This document shows positions 36,303 to 45,884 of a stretch of 64,000 bases of DNA, piece by piece. Source of the stretch: Pseudoalteromonas phenolica (GTDB lineage: Bacteria; Pseudomonadota; Gammaproteobacteria; Enterobacterales; Alteromonadaceae); assembly GCF_001444405.1 (NCBI RefSeq), contig NZ_CP013187.1, forward strand, positions 2,542,001 to 2,606,000, read 5' to 3'. Under the pieces are notes generated by a model. The model ran no database searches. It was not told the DNA's origin and saw only the letters and a program-made list of their open reading frames with translations. Position 1 is the first letter of the stretch, and every line of letters begins with the position of its first letter. A program made the translations under genes and the position numbers.

Positions 36303-37105
36303 CATTTGTACCATGCAAACATGGTTGAGTATCGATTCAAAATTTTAACGTCTAACTGCTCATCAGCAGCACTATCAGCTAACCCATAACACACATGCAA
36401 TGGCATCAAATGCTCTTCTCGAGGATGACAAAAACTTGCATGAGGTGCACTTGCCCAATCTAAGAGTTGGCTTGCTCGCATACTTTCATCAAGTGCTTTA
36501 TTACTTACTGTGTCTCTGAGCCAAGTCTCAAATGCCAGATTTTTTTCATCAACTTCTCTGTCACCTTGCGAAAAAAAAGCACGCATATTATGAAAAGAGA
36601 ACCCAGAACCAATCACTAGTAAATTGTCATACTCTAGTGACTGTATGGCTTTACCAATATTGAGGTGTAAGCTCGGCTCTAAACTTTTCGCCAATGATAG
36701 CTGCACACAGGGTATATCAGCCTCAGGGAACATGATTTTCAATGGGATAAACATACCATGGTCAAAGCTGCGCTGCGCATCGAGTTGATGTTCAATGCCC
36801 GCTTGCGCTAACGCTGTTGCCACTTGAGATGCTAACTTAGGCGAACCAGCACATGGATACTGAATGTTATATGCCGCTTCAGGAAAACCATAATAGTCAT
36901 AAATGAGCTCTGGTAACTCTGAAGAGGTAATTGTCGGCACAGCCTCTTCCCAGTGGGCGCTTATCAACAAAATAGCACTTGGCTTTTCAATACTTTTTGC
37001 CAATTTCTCTAGTGCATTTACCATTTCTGTATGGCTGGCGTCACCCAATAAAGGCATCGGACCCCCGCCGTGAGAGATAAAAAATACATTGTGTTTTGTC
37101 GTCAT
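36302..37105 (-). CDS. 4,5-DOPA dioxygenase extradiol family protein (YgiD-like)
   Basis: The 267-residue protein matches the LigB-type extradiol dioxygenases: N-terminal NVFFISHGGGPMP with the metal His, LISAHWEE with the second His, SFDHGMFIPLKIMFPEADIPCVQLSL, and GSGFSFHNMR. The family uses zinc or iron; in bacteria YgiD cleaves DOPA ring 4,5 to seco-DOPA. It is downstream of yceI and cytochrome b561 genes on the same strand (47 bp after yceI), so they may be cotranscribed. Confidence 0.88.
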   Translation of the reverse strand: MTTKHNVFFISHGGGPMPLLGDASHTEMVNALEKLAKSIEKPSAILLISAHWEEAVPTITSSELPELIYDYYGFPEAAYNIQYPCAGSPKLASQVATALAQAGIEHQLDAQRSFDHGMFIPLKIMFPEADIPCVQLSLAKSLEPSLHLNIGKAIQSLEYDNLLVIGSGFSFHNMRAFFSQGDREVDEKNLAFETWLRDTVSNKALDESMRASQLLDWASAPHASFCHPREEHLMPLHVCYGLADSAADEQLDVKILNRYSTMFAWYK

Positions 37106-37152
37106 AGCACACCACCGAGATTAATAACTAAGCATTTAAAGTAAAGTGCGTC

Positions 37153-37716
37153 TTACTTTCGAATACCTTCAACGTGCAAGTCGAGCATCACGGTTGTTGG
37201 ACCTAGCACTTCTTTCATACCATAGTCTGCTAAACGAATTTCAGTGGTACCTGAGAAACCAGCTCGGTAACCGCCCCAAGGATCTTTACCTTCACCAATT
37301 TTTTGCGCATCAATGACAATATTCTTAGTCGTTCCATGCAGTGTGAATGCGCCCTTCACTTCTAGTTTGCCATTACCTTTATCGATAATTTTGCTGCTTA
37401 CAAATTTCGCAGTTGGGAATTTCCCAACATTTAAAAAGTCACCACCTCGAAGATGCTTATCACGCTCTGCATGATTTGAATCGATACTCGTAGTATCAAT
37501 ATTCACTTCAATTTGTGCGTTGTCATAACTTTTACCATCGTAGTTAAAAGAACCTTCAAATGTGTTAAAACGACCCGTTAACCAAGACACACCTAAATGC
37601 GATGTTTTAAAGTTAATAAAGGCATGTGCTCCTTTGGTATCAATCACGTATTCAGCAGCACTTGCCGTTGTTGATAACGCGCCCAGAAATGCTGCAGTTA
37701 AAATAAGCTTTTTCAT
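37153..37716 (-). CDS. YceI-like periplasmic lipid-binding protein
   Basis: The ATG at 37716 gives a signal peptide (MKKLILTAAFLGALSTTASA). The 187-residue product has the YceI lipocalin-like pattern: YVIDTKGAHAFINFKTSHLGVSWLTGRF, AQIEVNIDTTSIDSNHAERDKHLRGGDFLNV, FTLHGTTKNI, and LADYGM. YceI proteins bind isoprenoid or amphiphilic ligands in the periplasm. It is downstream of a cytochrome b561 gene, a pairing known to occur widely. Confidence 0.92.
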   Translation of the reverse strand: MKKLILTAAFLGALSTTASAAEYVIDTKGAHAFINFKTSHLGVSWLTGRFNTFEGSFNYDGKSYDNAQIEVNIDTTSIDSNHAERDKHLRGGDFLNVGKFPTAKFVSSKIIDKGNGKLEVKGAFTLHGTTKNIVIDAQKIGEGKDPWGGYRAGFSGTTEIRLADYGMKEVLGPTTVMLDLHVEGIRK

Positions 37717-37805
37717 TGTAATCTCCTGTTTAGAAGCCAAAATATTTAATAAGTGAAGATGAATGCGCCTGCTTGTTTTTAAAACACTTACCTTTGTGAA
37801 GCGTC

Positions 37806-38333
37806 TTAAAGCATGCGCTTTAATGTATTGTCTTTATCTATGAAATGATGTTTCAGTGCAGCTAATGCGTGTAATAGAACTAACCCCATCAAACCATAAG
37901 CACTGTATTTATGAATGAGCCCTGCAGTGTCGGCTTGTTGTGAAAAAAGCTCCCCAAAGCTTGGCAACACAAACCAGTTAAACACTTCAATACCGCGACC
38001 ATCTGCTGTCGAGATTAAGTAGCCACTGACACAAATCACAACGATCAGCAGGTATAAAACGGTATGCGCAGCTTTTGCCATGAATTGCTCAAATGCATTA
38101 CCCACAGCATCTGGACTCATGTTATTTGCCTTCCAACATAGCCTTGCAAGGGTCAATAGCAGTAAAAGTACACCGACACTTTTATGAATAAATGGCGCGG
38201 TTTTGTACCAATCACTGTAATAATTCAGCTCTACCATCCACCAGCCGGACGCAAACATGCCTATGACGACCACTGCTGACACCCAGTGCAGACTTTTCGC
38301 CACCCAGCCATAGTTCTGTGTTGTGTTTTTCAT
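37806..38333 (-). CDS. Cytochrome b561 family membrane protein
   Basis: The 175-residue protein has four membrane spans (about 15-35, 50-65, 90-112, 145-165). His residues for two haem b groups are seen at W(K)SLHWVSA near the N-terminus, IHKSV, AHTVLY and the C-terminal LLHALAALKHHFIDKD. Cytochromes b561 shuttle electrons from quinol in the inner membrane to acceptors. It begins the b561-yceI unit, with the LysR gene divergent 150 bp away. Confidence 0.9.
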   Translation of the reverse strand: MKNTTQNYGWVAKSLHWVSAVVVIGMFASGWWMVELNYYSDWYKTAPFIHKSVGVLLLLLTLARLCWKANNMSPDAVGNAFEQFMAKAAHTVLYLLIVVICVSGYLISTADGRGIEVFNWFVLPSFGELFSQQADTAGLIHKYSAYGLMGLVLLHALAALKHHFIDKDNTLKRML

Positions 38334-38483
38334 AAAAACCTCATTCGTTTGTTAACTTAATCAACAAACCTCTCTTTCAATGCTCGCTATATTACTATTA
38401 CGATTTTTTATGATTAAGTAGAGCTATGTTGTATTATTTACAACATTACGTTGATAGTAGGTTGTTAATTGAGGGTTGTGGTA

Positions 38484-39392
38484 ATGATTAAAATTGAATT
38501 GCTCAAAGTGTTTTTAAGCGTTGCTGATGAAGGCAGTTTTACCAAAGCGGCTGAAAAATTAGAAATGTCGAATCAACTGGTAAGCAAATATATTTCGCAG
38601 CTTGAAACACATCTAAATGCCCGCCTGTTCAATCGCACGACCCGTAAAGTGAGCCTCACGGAAGCGGGCGAAAAATGCCGCCAACACGCGAAACAAATAC
38701 TAGAAAATGTAGATAACTTAGAAGCACAATTTGGTGAGTTGCAAACAACGATCACAGGTACTTTGAATATCAGTGCACCCGTTTCATTTTCGACATTACA
38801 TCTATCGAAGTTCATCAGTGTATTTAGAAAAAAGTACCCTGAAATAGAGCTCAACATTCAGCTTAACGACCGTAAAGTCGATGTGATCGAAGAAGGTTTT
38901 GACGTTGCGCTACGAATTGGTCAATTGCAAAGCTCTTCTTTGGTTGCAAAAAAAATCGCGCCTGTACGTTTGGTCTTATGCGCTTCTCCTGAATACTTAA
39001 TACATAATGGCACGCCTTCGCACCCGAGAGAGCTCAACCCTAAGCACTTTTTGCATTACAGTTATTCTAGTTATGACAAAACCGACAACCTACTGTTGAA
39101 CACCCTAAAATCAATAAGCCAAAATAAACACCCCACTATTATCTCGAATAACGGTGAGCTGCTGATGGCCGCCGCCATCGCGGGAGAAGGCTATTTGGTG
39201 CAGCCCACATTCATTGCAGGTCATGCGCTCAGAAAAGGAGATTTGCAAATATTCTTAGAAGACTATGAACCTGAGCCCATTGCGTTATATGCGGTTTATC
39301 CGCACCGTAAACTGCTCTCTTCAAAAGTAAGGGTCTTTATTGACGAACTCAGTGAGTTTTTTGGTGAAAAACCTTATTGGGACGAGTTTTAA
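38484..39392 (+). CDS. LysR family regulator divergent to cytochrome b561-yceI
   Basis: The ATG at 38484 is preferred over an upstream TTG. The 302-residue product has the winged helix LLKVFLSVADEGSFTKAAEKLEMSNQLVSKYISQLE split and a CrgA-like effector domain (GTLNISAPVSFSTLHLSKFI, VALRIGQLQSSSLVAKKIAP). It faces the cytochrome b561/yceI genes over 150 bp and is likely their regulator. A palindromic hairpin follows the gene. Confidence 0.9.
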   Translation: MIKIELLKVFLSVADEGSFTKAAEKLEMSNQLVSKYISQLETHLNARLFNRTTRKVSLTEAGEKCRQHAKQILENVDNLEAQFGELQTTITGTLNISAPVSFSTLHLSKFISVFRKKYPEIELNIQLNDRKVDVIEEGFDVALRIGQLQSSSLVAKKIAPVRLVLCASPEYLIHNGTPSHPRELNPKHFLHYSYSSYDKTDNLLLNTLKSISQNKHPTIISNNGELLMAAAIAGEGYLVQPTFIAGHALRKGDLQIFLEDYEPEPIALYAVYPHRKLLSSKVRVFIDELSEFFGEKPYWDEF

Positions 39393-39398
39393 AACATT

Positions 39399-39428
39399 AA
39401 TGCACTTAGCTGCTTGCTAAGTGCATTT
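39399..39428. terminator. Bidirectional terminator
   Basis: AATGCACTTAGC/GCTAAGTGCATT, a perfect 12-bp stem with a 5-nt loop, followed by TTTT. It lies between convergent genes and overlaps the stop of the GrpB-like gene. Confidence 0.8.
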
Positions 39429-39923
39429 TTGCAATACTTCTTTGATAAACGGCCACTTTTCTCTTGTGTAACTTTCTCTGTCTTCATGGTGAGCTTCTGC
39501 GAGTTTAAACTTTAACGCTTGGTAGGCTTTTGCGATGTCAGGGTTATTTCGCAAACTATCTCGAAATTGAATACGCTCTTTCCAAAGAGGGCTTTGAAAT
39601 GGGATCAAATGTAAGTGATGAGTGCGCACTTCGGGCGTAGGTTTGCAAAACCAATGCATCACATCAGCTTTATAAGGGTAATAGCAATAACCAGATTGCT
39701 CTAATTCTTTTATCGCCGGCTGCGAAGCATCTAAGGATTTTACCCCAACCATAATATCAATAATGGGTTTAGCCGCTAACCCTTCAACAGACGTGCTACC
39801 AACATGCTCTATTGCGCCATGTAGCCAAGGTGAAATAACTGATTGTAACAACGCTTTTTCTGCTTCAAACATCTCGAACCAGTGTGGACTAAACTCAACT
39901 ATCTCTATCTTTGCATCAGCCAT
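39417..39923 (-). CDS. GrpB/UPF0157 nucleotidyltransferase-fold protein
   Basis: The 168-residue protein has the GrpB family pattern: IEIVEFSPHWFEMFEAEK, GAIEHVGSTSVEGLAAKPIIDIMVGV (the nucleotidyltransferase-like GST..PIIDI core), RTHHLHLIPF and a C-terminal KRESYTREK-like end (DRESYTREKWPF). Family members have a minimal nucleotidyltransferase fold; substrates are uncertain. It is in the same strand as the gene at 39963 but with 40 bp spacing. Confidence 0.9.
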   Translation of the reverse strand: MADAKIEIVEFSPHWFEMFEAEKALLQSVISPWLHGAIEHVGSTSVEGLAAKPIIDIMVGVKSLDASQPAIKELEQSGYCYYPYKADVMHWFCKPTPEVRTHHLHLIPFQSPLWKERIQFRDSLRNNPDIAKAYQALKFKLAEAHHEDRESYTREKWPFIKEVLQKCT

Positions 39924-39962
39924 CTATATTCTTAATCATATTCTGTTGTAACACTAACTTAC

Positions 39963-40922
39963 TTAATCTTGGCTTGCTTCAAACATAAGCTTCAACCATC
40001 TTATGTCTTCAGGTCCAAGCTCTGCTTGTTTATGTAAATGTGGTGCCGTCACAACCTCTTTGTAAACGTGCGTAATGGCAACTTGAGTGAGCTCACGCCA
40101 ATGCTCATTTTTTAAAGCTGGGATCGATAAGGTCGATAAATCAAAATCTAAAAGAGGATCATGCTCACTTTCAGTTGTCTCAAGCGCAAGTTCCAGCTCT
40201 TGCAAAATAGGGTTAATAACTTGTATTGCACTCGATTCTTCAAATTGTTTAATCACATTCTTTTGCGCTTCTTCAATCTCTTTATTGAGTTGATAAGCCG
40301 ATAATTTTTCACCCGTTACACGTAATCCATATTTGCTTAGCAGCCCTGTCACGCTAGGTAGCATTGCTTTGGCAGCAATACCAGCGCCAACAAGTGGATT
40401 CACTAAAGCAGCAAGCCCACCAACCAATAACATGCCATAAGTTAGCTTTTTGTCTAACGCATCAATTTCATTTGCAAGAGACTCTAAGGAATGCGGCGTT
40501 TCTAAGCTGCGCTCTCGAACAATATCACCTACACTGCTTAACATATATTCGCGTAACTGATGCTCTGCATGTTCATTTGGAAAGTGAAATACCCGCCTTT
40601 TTGGTAAATTATTCACTTCAGGCACACCCTTCGGTAAGCATCTCATGGTGTGAAGTGCAAACTGATGCTCTGACAATTTAAATGGAATAACAAAATAGTG
40701 CTTTTCGTCGTAATCAATATGAACATCACTGTCTGTTCTTTCTAATGAGACCCAAATCGGCAGACCATTAATTTTGTCTTTAACTATCGAAAAACCTGAA
40801 GCTATGTCATCTGAAATTTTTGCAGAGGCGGACTTTAGCGTTTCTAACCCTTTATTTAAAACATCTTTCATGCTGTTATTATTCTTACTGTTGGGTTCGT
40901 TAAATTGAACAGAAAACCTCAA
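39963..40922 (-). CDS. Unrecognised protein, 319 residues (start possibly 40871)
   Basis: No family was recognised. A better start may be the Met at residue 18 (MKDVLNKGLETLKSASAKIS, position 40871). The protein has an N-terminal helix, a beta-rich stretch (about 55-125, IWVSLERTDSDVHIDYDEK), one glycine/alanine-rich hydrophobic segment (about 160-195, MLLVGGLAALVNPLVGAGIAAKA) that may insert in membrane, and an acidic helical C-terminus. It is followed by the GrpB-like gene. Confidence 0.6.
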   Translation of the reverse strand: MRFSVQFNEPNSKNNNSMKDVLNKGLETLKSASAKISDDIASGFSIVKDKINGLPIWVSLERTDSDVHIDYDEKHYFVIPFKLSEHQFALHTMRCLPKGVPEVNNLPKRRVFHFPNEHAEHQLREYMLSSVGDIVRERSLETPHSLESLANEIDALDKKLTYGMLLVGGLAALVNPLVGAGIAAKAMLPSVTGLLSKYGLRVTGEKLSAYQLNKEIEEAQKNVIKQFEESSAIQVINPILQELELALETTESEHDPLLDFDLSTLSIPALKNEHWRELTQVAITHVYKEVVTAPHLHKQAELGPEDIRWLKLMFEASQD

Positions 40923-41094
40923 AACACAATAGATTTATTTCATTGTAATTGAAATACATAAAAGAAAGCCTGCGCATAATTACATATGGTAAATGCAAAG
41001 CCCAATTCAAATGACTTTTAGAGGCTCTACCAACTTGCTCACACATAAATTAAGCATTATAAAGGTCATCTCACTTGCGAAAAAAGGATAACCC

Positions 41095-42096
41095 GTGGCT
41101 ACTTTTAAATTCTTAAAATTCACCTTTTGTGATCAAAGCTACCAGTTACGCCACTCAGGTAAACCCATTAATATCCGACCTAAGACTGCACAAGCAATAG
41201 AGCTGTTTGTTAATAACCCTCAGACTCTAATCACCAAAGATGAATTGCACACTGCTTTATGGGGCACTCCACAACACCAAGATTATCGCCTTTTTCAGGT
41301 GATCAGTGAAATACGCAAGCTTGCGCCCAATAATGACCTTATTCGCACTCAGCCAAACCGCGGCTATTACTGGCTAGCTCCTACTGACAAATTAGCAGTA
41401 AAAAAGTCAAATAAAGTGACACACTATGCCATTGCTGCATGCTTAGCCATTAGTTGTACCACTGCAACAAGCTTATTAATTAAAGAAAACAATACGTTTG
41501 AGCCTGCTTTACCACTCACTTTTAGCAGCTATACAAATGCAGTAGATGCTTATCGTTCACAAGACTATGCGACAGCTCAAAAATGGCTGGAATTCAGCCT
41601 AAAAGAAAACCCATATTCTCATGAAGCCAAGCTGCTATTGGCTGAAATAAAATTCAGTCAACAACAGCTAGCCCATGCTAAGCAATTAGCACATGAACTC
41701 GTGCTGGAAAATGAATCACAAAGCTATTATCGAGGACAAGCGTTTTCGTTGTTGAGTAGGATCGCCGCAATTCAGAATAACTTTAATGATGCGCTAGATT
41801 TTGCAATTCAAGGCAAAGAGTCCGCAGAAGCTGGTTTTGCAAGCTGCAGTGCACACATGTTCGAACAGCAAATCGCAGCCTTAGTCAATAAACAACAAGA
41901 TACACCACTTAACTCAAAAGCACGTCTGCAAATCGACAGTGAACAGGCACTTTCAAATAGCTCAGAAAACACAATAGAAAAAAGCGAACATGCGCAACTT
42001 TGTAAAGAACTAAGAGACTCTGTGACGTCAAAACGAGAGTGTGAAAATGTTGAATATACAGCCCAATTAATAGGCTTTAGACAATTCGCAACCTAG
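41095..42096 (+). CDS. Winged-helix (OmpR/CadC-type) membrane regulator with TPR-like domain
   Basis: A GTG start at 41095 gives 333 residues. The N-terminus has an OmpR/PhoB-type winged helix (NIRPKTAQAIELFVNNPQTLITKDELHTALWG, FQVISEIRKLAP, TQPNRGYYWLAP). A single TM segment lies at about 107-125 (YAIAACLAISCTTATSLL), and a TPR-like periplasmic part follows (about 145-260). The layout matches CadC/ToxR-like membrane-bound regulators. Target genes are unknown; the DsbC-like gene starts 123 bp downstream. Confidence 0.85.
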   Translation: MATFKFLKFTFCDQSYQLRHSGKPINIRPKTAQAIELFVNNPQTLITKDELHTALWGTPQHQDYRLFQVISEIRKLAPNNDLIRTQPNRGYYWLAPTDKLAVKKSNKVTHYAIAACLAISCTTATSLLIKENNTFEPALPLTFSSYTNAVDAYRSQDYATAQKWLEFSLKENPYSHEAKLLLAEIKFSQQQLAHAKQLAHELVLENESQSYYRGQAFSLLSRIAAIQNNFNDALDFAIQGKESAEAGFASCSAHMFEQQIAALVNKQQDTPLNSKARLQIDSEQALSNSSENTIEKSEHAQLCKELRDSVTSKRECENVEYTAQLIGFRQFAT

Positions 42097-42219
42097 ATAT
42101 AAGTTAATGATAATAAAGCTAATATATATAATTATAGAAACTTAGAGGCATTTATACTGACATAAAATGCGCAGCTCACTTTATAAAGGTATTCACTTAT
42201 CTAACCTTGTGAGCAGCCA

Positions 42220-42990
42220 ATGAAAGCATTTAATAAATTATCAATCTTAGCAATTGCCACTTTATCCTTTATCAGCCCTAACGCCCTATCTGAAGAGGTA
42301 CTTGCTAATCAATCATCAAGTTATTCAAACTCAGTTCTAAGTGCAAAACTACATCGGTTGCTTGGTCCTAAGGCAAGCTTTGAAATCACATCATTTAATG
42401 ACTATTTCGAGCGCGTCACAATCGACAATCAAATCTTACTTGCTAGCAAAGATGGGCAGCATTTGTTTTGGGGTAAAGTGATCGACACCTCTACAAGCGA
42501 AGACCTAATTGAACAAGCAAACCAACAACATAGACAAACATTATTCAAATCTATTCCTCGAGAGAAACTACTCACTTACTCAGCAAAAGAAGAACGACAT
42601 CAAATAACTATTTTTACCGATATTGACTGCCCATTTTGCAGAAAACTCCACACTCAAATAAAAGACTTAAACCAACTAGGTATCAGTGTCGATTATGTCA
42701 TGTTGCCGAGAGGAAATGCTGGTAGCAAAGCATTCAATAAAACCGTAAATGCGCTTTGCGCCACAAATCCGCAAGCCGCGATGGACTCTGCAATGCATAG
42801 GGGATATTTTGAGACGAACAATCAAGCCACTTCAGAATGCATAAACAACCTCAACATTCAAAAAGCTTTGGCACAAAAATTTGGTTTTAGTGCTACCCCT
42901 ACTATTTTATTTGCCAATGGAGAAACAGTACCTGGCTTTATAAGTACAGAAGATATTTCGAAAATCATTCAGAAAATAGAACCTACTTAA
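42220..42990 (+). CDS. DsbC-like periplasmic disulfide isomerase
   Basis: The 256-residue protein has a signal peptide (cleavage near NALSEE), an N-terminal dimerisation-like domain, and a thioredoxin fold with the catalytic CPFC (FTDIDCPFCRKLHTQI), plus the cis-Pro in FGFSATPTILFANG and a second Cys pair (NALCATN..SECINN). DsbC reshuffles wrong disulfides in periplasmic proteins. It differs from classical DsbC (CGYC) by CPFC, so it may belong to a DsbC/G-like branch. Confidence 0.88.
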   Translation: MKAFNKLSILAIATLSFISPNALSEEVLANQSSSYSNSVLSAKLHRLLGPKASFEITSFNDYFERVTIDNQILLASKDGQHLFWGKVIDTSTSEDLIEQANQQHRQTLFKSIPREKLLTYSAKEERHQITIFTDIDCPFCRKLHTQIKDLNQLGISVDYVMLPRGNAGSKAFNKTVNALCATNPQAAMDSAMHRGYFETNNQATSECINNLNIQKALAQKFGFSATPTILFANGETVPGFISTEDISKIIQKIEPT

Positions 42991-43284
42991 AAGGATCACT
43001 ATATTTAAGGTAAAGTACTGAATAGAGAGTTATGAAAACTATGCTTGCTTTGACAAATTGGGCCATTCGAATGAATGACTAATTCTCATAGCAGAACATC
43101 AACAAGGGTAAACAACGATTTATTTTCTCGATTTAAGTGAGCCTTACTTTCTTAAATAAGGTGCTACTGCATGGTCATTCAAATTCATATTTTACTCACC
43201 TCATGAAAGCATAAGAAAAGACGAAAGCGGTTAGTGTTAACTCGCTTTCATCTACTAGGCATTGAAGTTGTACATTTTACTCAA

Positions 43285-43881
43285 TTATTTAGCTGCAACG
43301 TGAATGTCGCCCGTGACGCTTGTTTCAATTAAATCAATATAGATTTGTGCAATCTCTGCCGCAGGTGTGCCTTGCTCTGAGTCCATGCCCATAGAATCCA
43401 TTGTTTCTTTTACCCAACCTGGAGATACCGCATTAAAACGCACATTTTCCACTTCCAAACTGGCCGCTTTCAAGGCAGATTCAACTGCAGCATTAACCGC
43501 TGATACGATAGAACTACTAGGGAAAGGATGTTGAGCTAAGACTCCTGTGGTCAAAATAATCGCGCCACCATCATTAACGTATTCAGTACCAAAACGCAGG
43601 GTATTAATTTGTCCCATCATTTTATTTTCGATACCAAACTGCCAATCGCTATCTGACGCTTTTGACCATGGGATAAAGTTAACCATTCCAGCTGTACAAA
43701 CAATGGCATCGACTTTACCCACTTTTTTAAACAAAGCTTTTAATGATTCTGGCTTAGATAAATCAACTAGGTATTGAGCATCATTGAGTGAAGCACCAAT
43801 AATCTGAGCTTTGCCTTCCAATTTGCTGATAACCTTACTGCCTAATAAGCCTGTAGAACCTAAGACGAGTACTTTTTTCAT
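43285..43881 (-). CDS. Short-chain dehydrogenase/reductase (short)
   Basis: The 198-residue protein has a Rossmann start (KKVLVLGSTGLLGSKVISKL, GxxGxxG), an NxxG-like CTAGMVNFIPWSK, and a catalytic-like SSSIVSAVNAAVESALK where the usual YxxxK Tyr is replaced by Val. This is the short YwnB/UcpA-like SDR class of about 200 residues. It is the last gene of a three-gene operon with an aldo/keto reductase and another SDR. Confidence 0.85.
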   Translation of the reverse strand: MKKVLVLGSTGLLGSKVISKLEGKAQIIGASLNDAQYLVDLSKPESLKALFKKVGKVDAIVCTAGMVNFIPWSKASDSDWQFGIENKMMGQINTLRFGTEYVNDGGAIILTTGVLAQHPFPSSSIVSAVNAAVESALKAASLEVENVRFNAVSPGWVKETMDSMGMDSEQGTPAAEIAQIYIDLIETSVTGDIHVAAK

Positions 43882-43899
43882 GATATGTCTCCGTATTAT

Positions 43900-45027
43900 T
43901 TACATCTTGGCAATTTGAGTACCAGTGTGAATGAGCGCTTGCATTTCTTTTGTGTGATAGCTGTAAGGAGATAGCTGCTCAGGTTCACTGGCAGTATCGA
44001 GTTTGATAACGTGTTCGGAAGTTAAATCGAACTCTAGTGCTTTTAAATTATCTTCAAGTTGAGAAAGCTTACGAGCACCGATAATTGCTGAAGTAACACC
44101 TCGATGCTTTAGCATCCAATTAAGCGCGACCTGTGATGGTGTTTGTTCTAGCTCATTGGCGACTTCGATTAATGTTTTTACGATCTTAATATTCTTCTCT
44201 GTGGCCAGATTTGCAACACTAGGGTCCGTTGCCCAAGAATCTGTAAGACGGCCTTTGCCAACAAGTTGCCCATCTTCGTCAACACGATATTTTCCTGTTA
44301 ATAGGCCATTAGCGAGAGGACTCCAAGCAGTAAAGCCAATATTTAACTGCTCACACATCGGCAAATGTTCATAGTCCGAATGTCTAGCCGCTAAACTGTA
44401 TTGGTTTTGAATGGCTGCCACAGGGTTACGGAAACTCTGCTGTGCTAACATTTGTAATTTAGTGGTATACCAAGATGGAAAGTTAGACAAACCATAGTGT
44501 CTAATCTTGCCTTGTTGAATTAAGGTTTCAAATGTTGAAATGACTTCTTCTACGGGCGTGAACATGTCCCACTGATGGAGAAAATATAAATCAATGTAGT
44601 CTGTCTTTAAGCGTTTTAACGACGCTTCCACGGCTTTAATAATATGTTTGCGACCATTACCACCACCATTTGGATCGTTTTCAAACTGGTTTTGTGTGCC
44701 TTTTGTTGAAATCACCAAACGGTCTCGGTTCTTGGCATTTTGCATGAATTCACCAAGCCACTGCTCACTCTGGCCTGCTTGATAAATATCTGATGTATCG
44801 AAAAAGTTGCCACCCGCATTAATATAATGCTGGAATATCGACTCAGCTTGCTCTTTACCACTAGACCAAGCCTCTCCCCATGCGTCTCCAAATGTGCCTG
44901 CACCATATGCAATTGGAGAAACTTTTAACCCTGTATTACCCAGAGTTCTGTATGTCGTCAAAGATGTAATTCTTGAGTCGTGACCATCTGATTTCACAAA
45001 TGGTAAATCTTCACTTAATGCTGCCAT
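43900..45027 (-). CDS. Aldo/keto reductase
   Basis: The 375-residue protein has the AKR (YghZ/Kvbeta-like) pattern: TYRTLGNTGLKVSPIAYGAG, NFFDTSDIYQAGQSEQWLGEF with catalytic Asp and Tyr, RLVISTKGTQ, YIDLYFLHQWD, IRHYGLSNFP, and the nucleotide end GVTSAIIGARKLSQLEDNLKALEF in parts. It reduces carbonyls using NADPH. It lies 18 bp before the short SDR and downstream of a second SDR, so the three form an operon controlled by the divergent LysR. Confidence 0.93.
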   Translation of the reverse strand: MAALSEDLPFVKSDGHDSRITSLTTYRTLGNTGLKVSPIAYGAGTFGDAWGEAWSSGKEQAESIFQHYINAGGNFFDTSDIYQAGQSEQWLGEFMQNAKNRDRLVISTKGTQNQFENDPNGGGNGRKHIIKAVEASLKRLKTDYIDLYFLHQWDMFTPVEEVISTFETLIQQGKIRHYGLSNFPSWYTTKLQMLAQQSFRNPVAAIQNQYSLAARHSDYEHLPMCEQLNIGFTAWSPLANGLLTGKYRVDEDGQLVGKGRLTDSWATDPSVANLATEKNIKIVKTLIEVANELEQTPSQVALNWMLKHRGVTSAIIGARKLSQLEDNLKALEFDLTSEHVIKLDTASEPEQLSPYSYHTKEMQALIHTGTQIAKM

Positions 45028-45063
45028 TATGTACTCCTCTATAAATTATTGAATATATGCACT

Positions 45064-45798
45064 TTAGCTACGGACTAGATGTCCACCGTCTACGTCTAGT
45101 ACTGTGCCCGTCATAAAGTCGTTTGAGATTATTGAGGCAACGGCAAGCGCAATTTCATTTGCATGACCGACACGGCCTACTGGGAGACTTTCACCAACAT
45201 GGTTCAACATCTGTACTCTGTCAGCTTCAGGCATTAGAGCGTAGGCTTCGGTGTCTACCATGCCAGGTGAAATACAGTTCACTCTAGCTCGGCCTGAAAG
45301 CTCTAGTGCTAATCCCTTTGTGATTGCTTCTACAGCCGCATTAACTGCACCCAATGCTGTAGCACCAATTGATGAGCGTCGACTTAACACACCTGAGAAA
45401 AAAGTAATGGACGCATTTGGATTTAAAAAGGGCAAGACTTCTCGAGCAGTAACATAAGGGCCAATAAATTTAGCCTCTAACATTGAGCGTAAATCATCAG
45501 TCGCTAAATCAGAAAAAGCGCCATGAGCAACAGAAGAAGACGAAATAACTAAATGATCAACTTGACCCAAAGCTTTCGCCCATTGCTTTACTTTCTCTTC
45601 ATTTGTTGTGTCTAACTCAGCAAAGTCGATTTCAGTGCCTTGAGCCGCAGCTTCGAGCTTTGCACCATTACGGCTAGCAATAGTGACTTTAGCGCCTAAC
45701 TTTGCCAATAAATGCGCACTTGCTTTACCCATGCCACTGCTACCACCAACAATGACAATATGTTTATCTTTAATGTTTTTCGTTAATAGGTCAGACAT
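45064..45798 (-). CDS. Short-chain dehydrogenase/reductase
   Basis: The 244-residue protein has KHIVIVGGSSGMGKASAHLL (nucleotide motif GxxxGMG), the NxxG-type region HLVISSSSVAHGAF, and a catalytic area FFSGVLSRRSSIGATALGAVNAAVEAITKGLA in which the canonical YxxxK is not obvious. The end DFMTGTVLDVDGGHLVRS is typical of SDRs. It is the first gene of the SDR-AKR-SDR operon and is divergent from the LysR gene at 45885. Confidence 0.88.
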   Translation of the reverse strand: MSDLLTKNIKDKHIVIVGGSSGMGKASAHLLAKLGAKVTIASRNGAKLEAAAQGTEIDFAELDTTNEEKVKQWAKALGQVDHLVISSSSVAHGAFSDLATDDLRSMLEAKFIGPYVTAREVLPFLNPNASITFFSGVLSRRSSIGATALGAVNAAVEAITKGLALELSGRARVNCISPGMVDTEAYALMPEADRVQMLNHVGESLPVGRVGHANEIALAVASIISNDFMTGTVLDVDGGHLVRS

Positions 45799-45884
45799 AT
45801 CAATTCCTCAATAATTGCTATGCTGTAAATGTAATGAAGCGTGTTATATATTAGAAATGGATTATTTGGACTTACAACATTGAT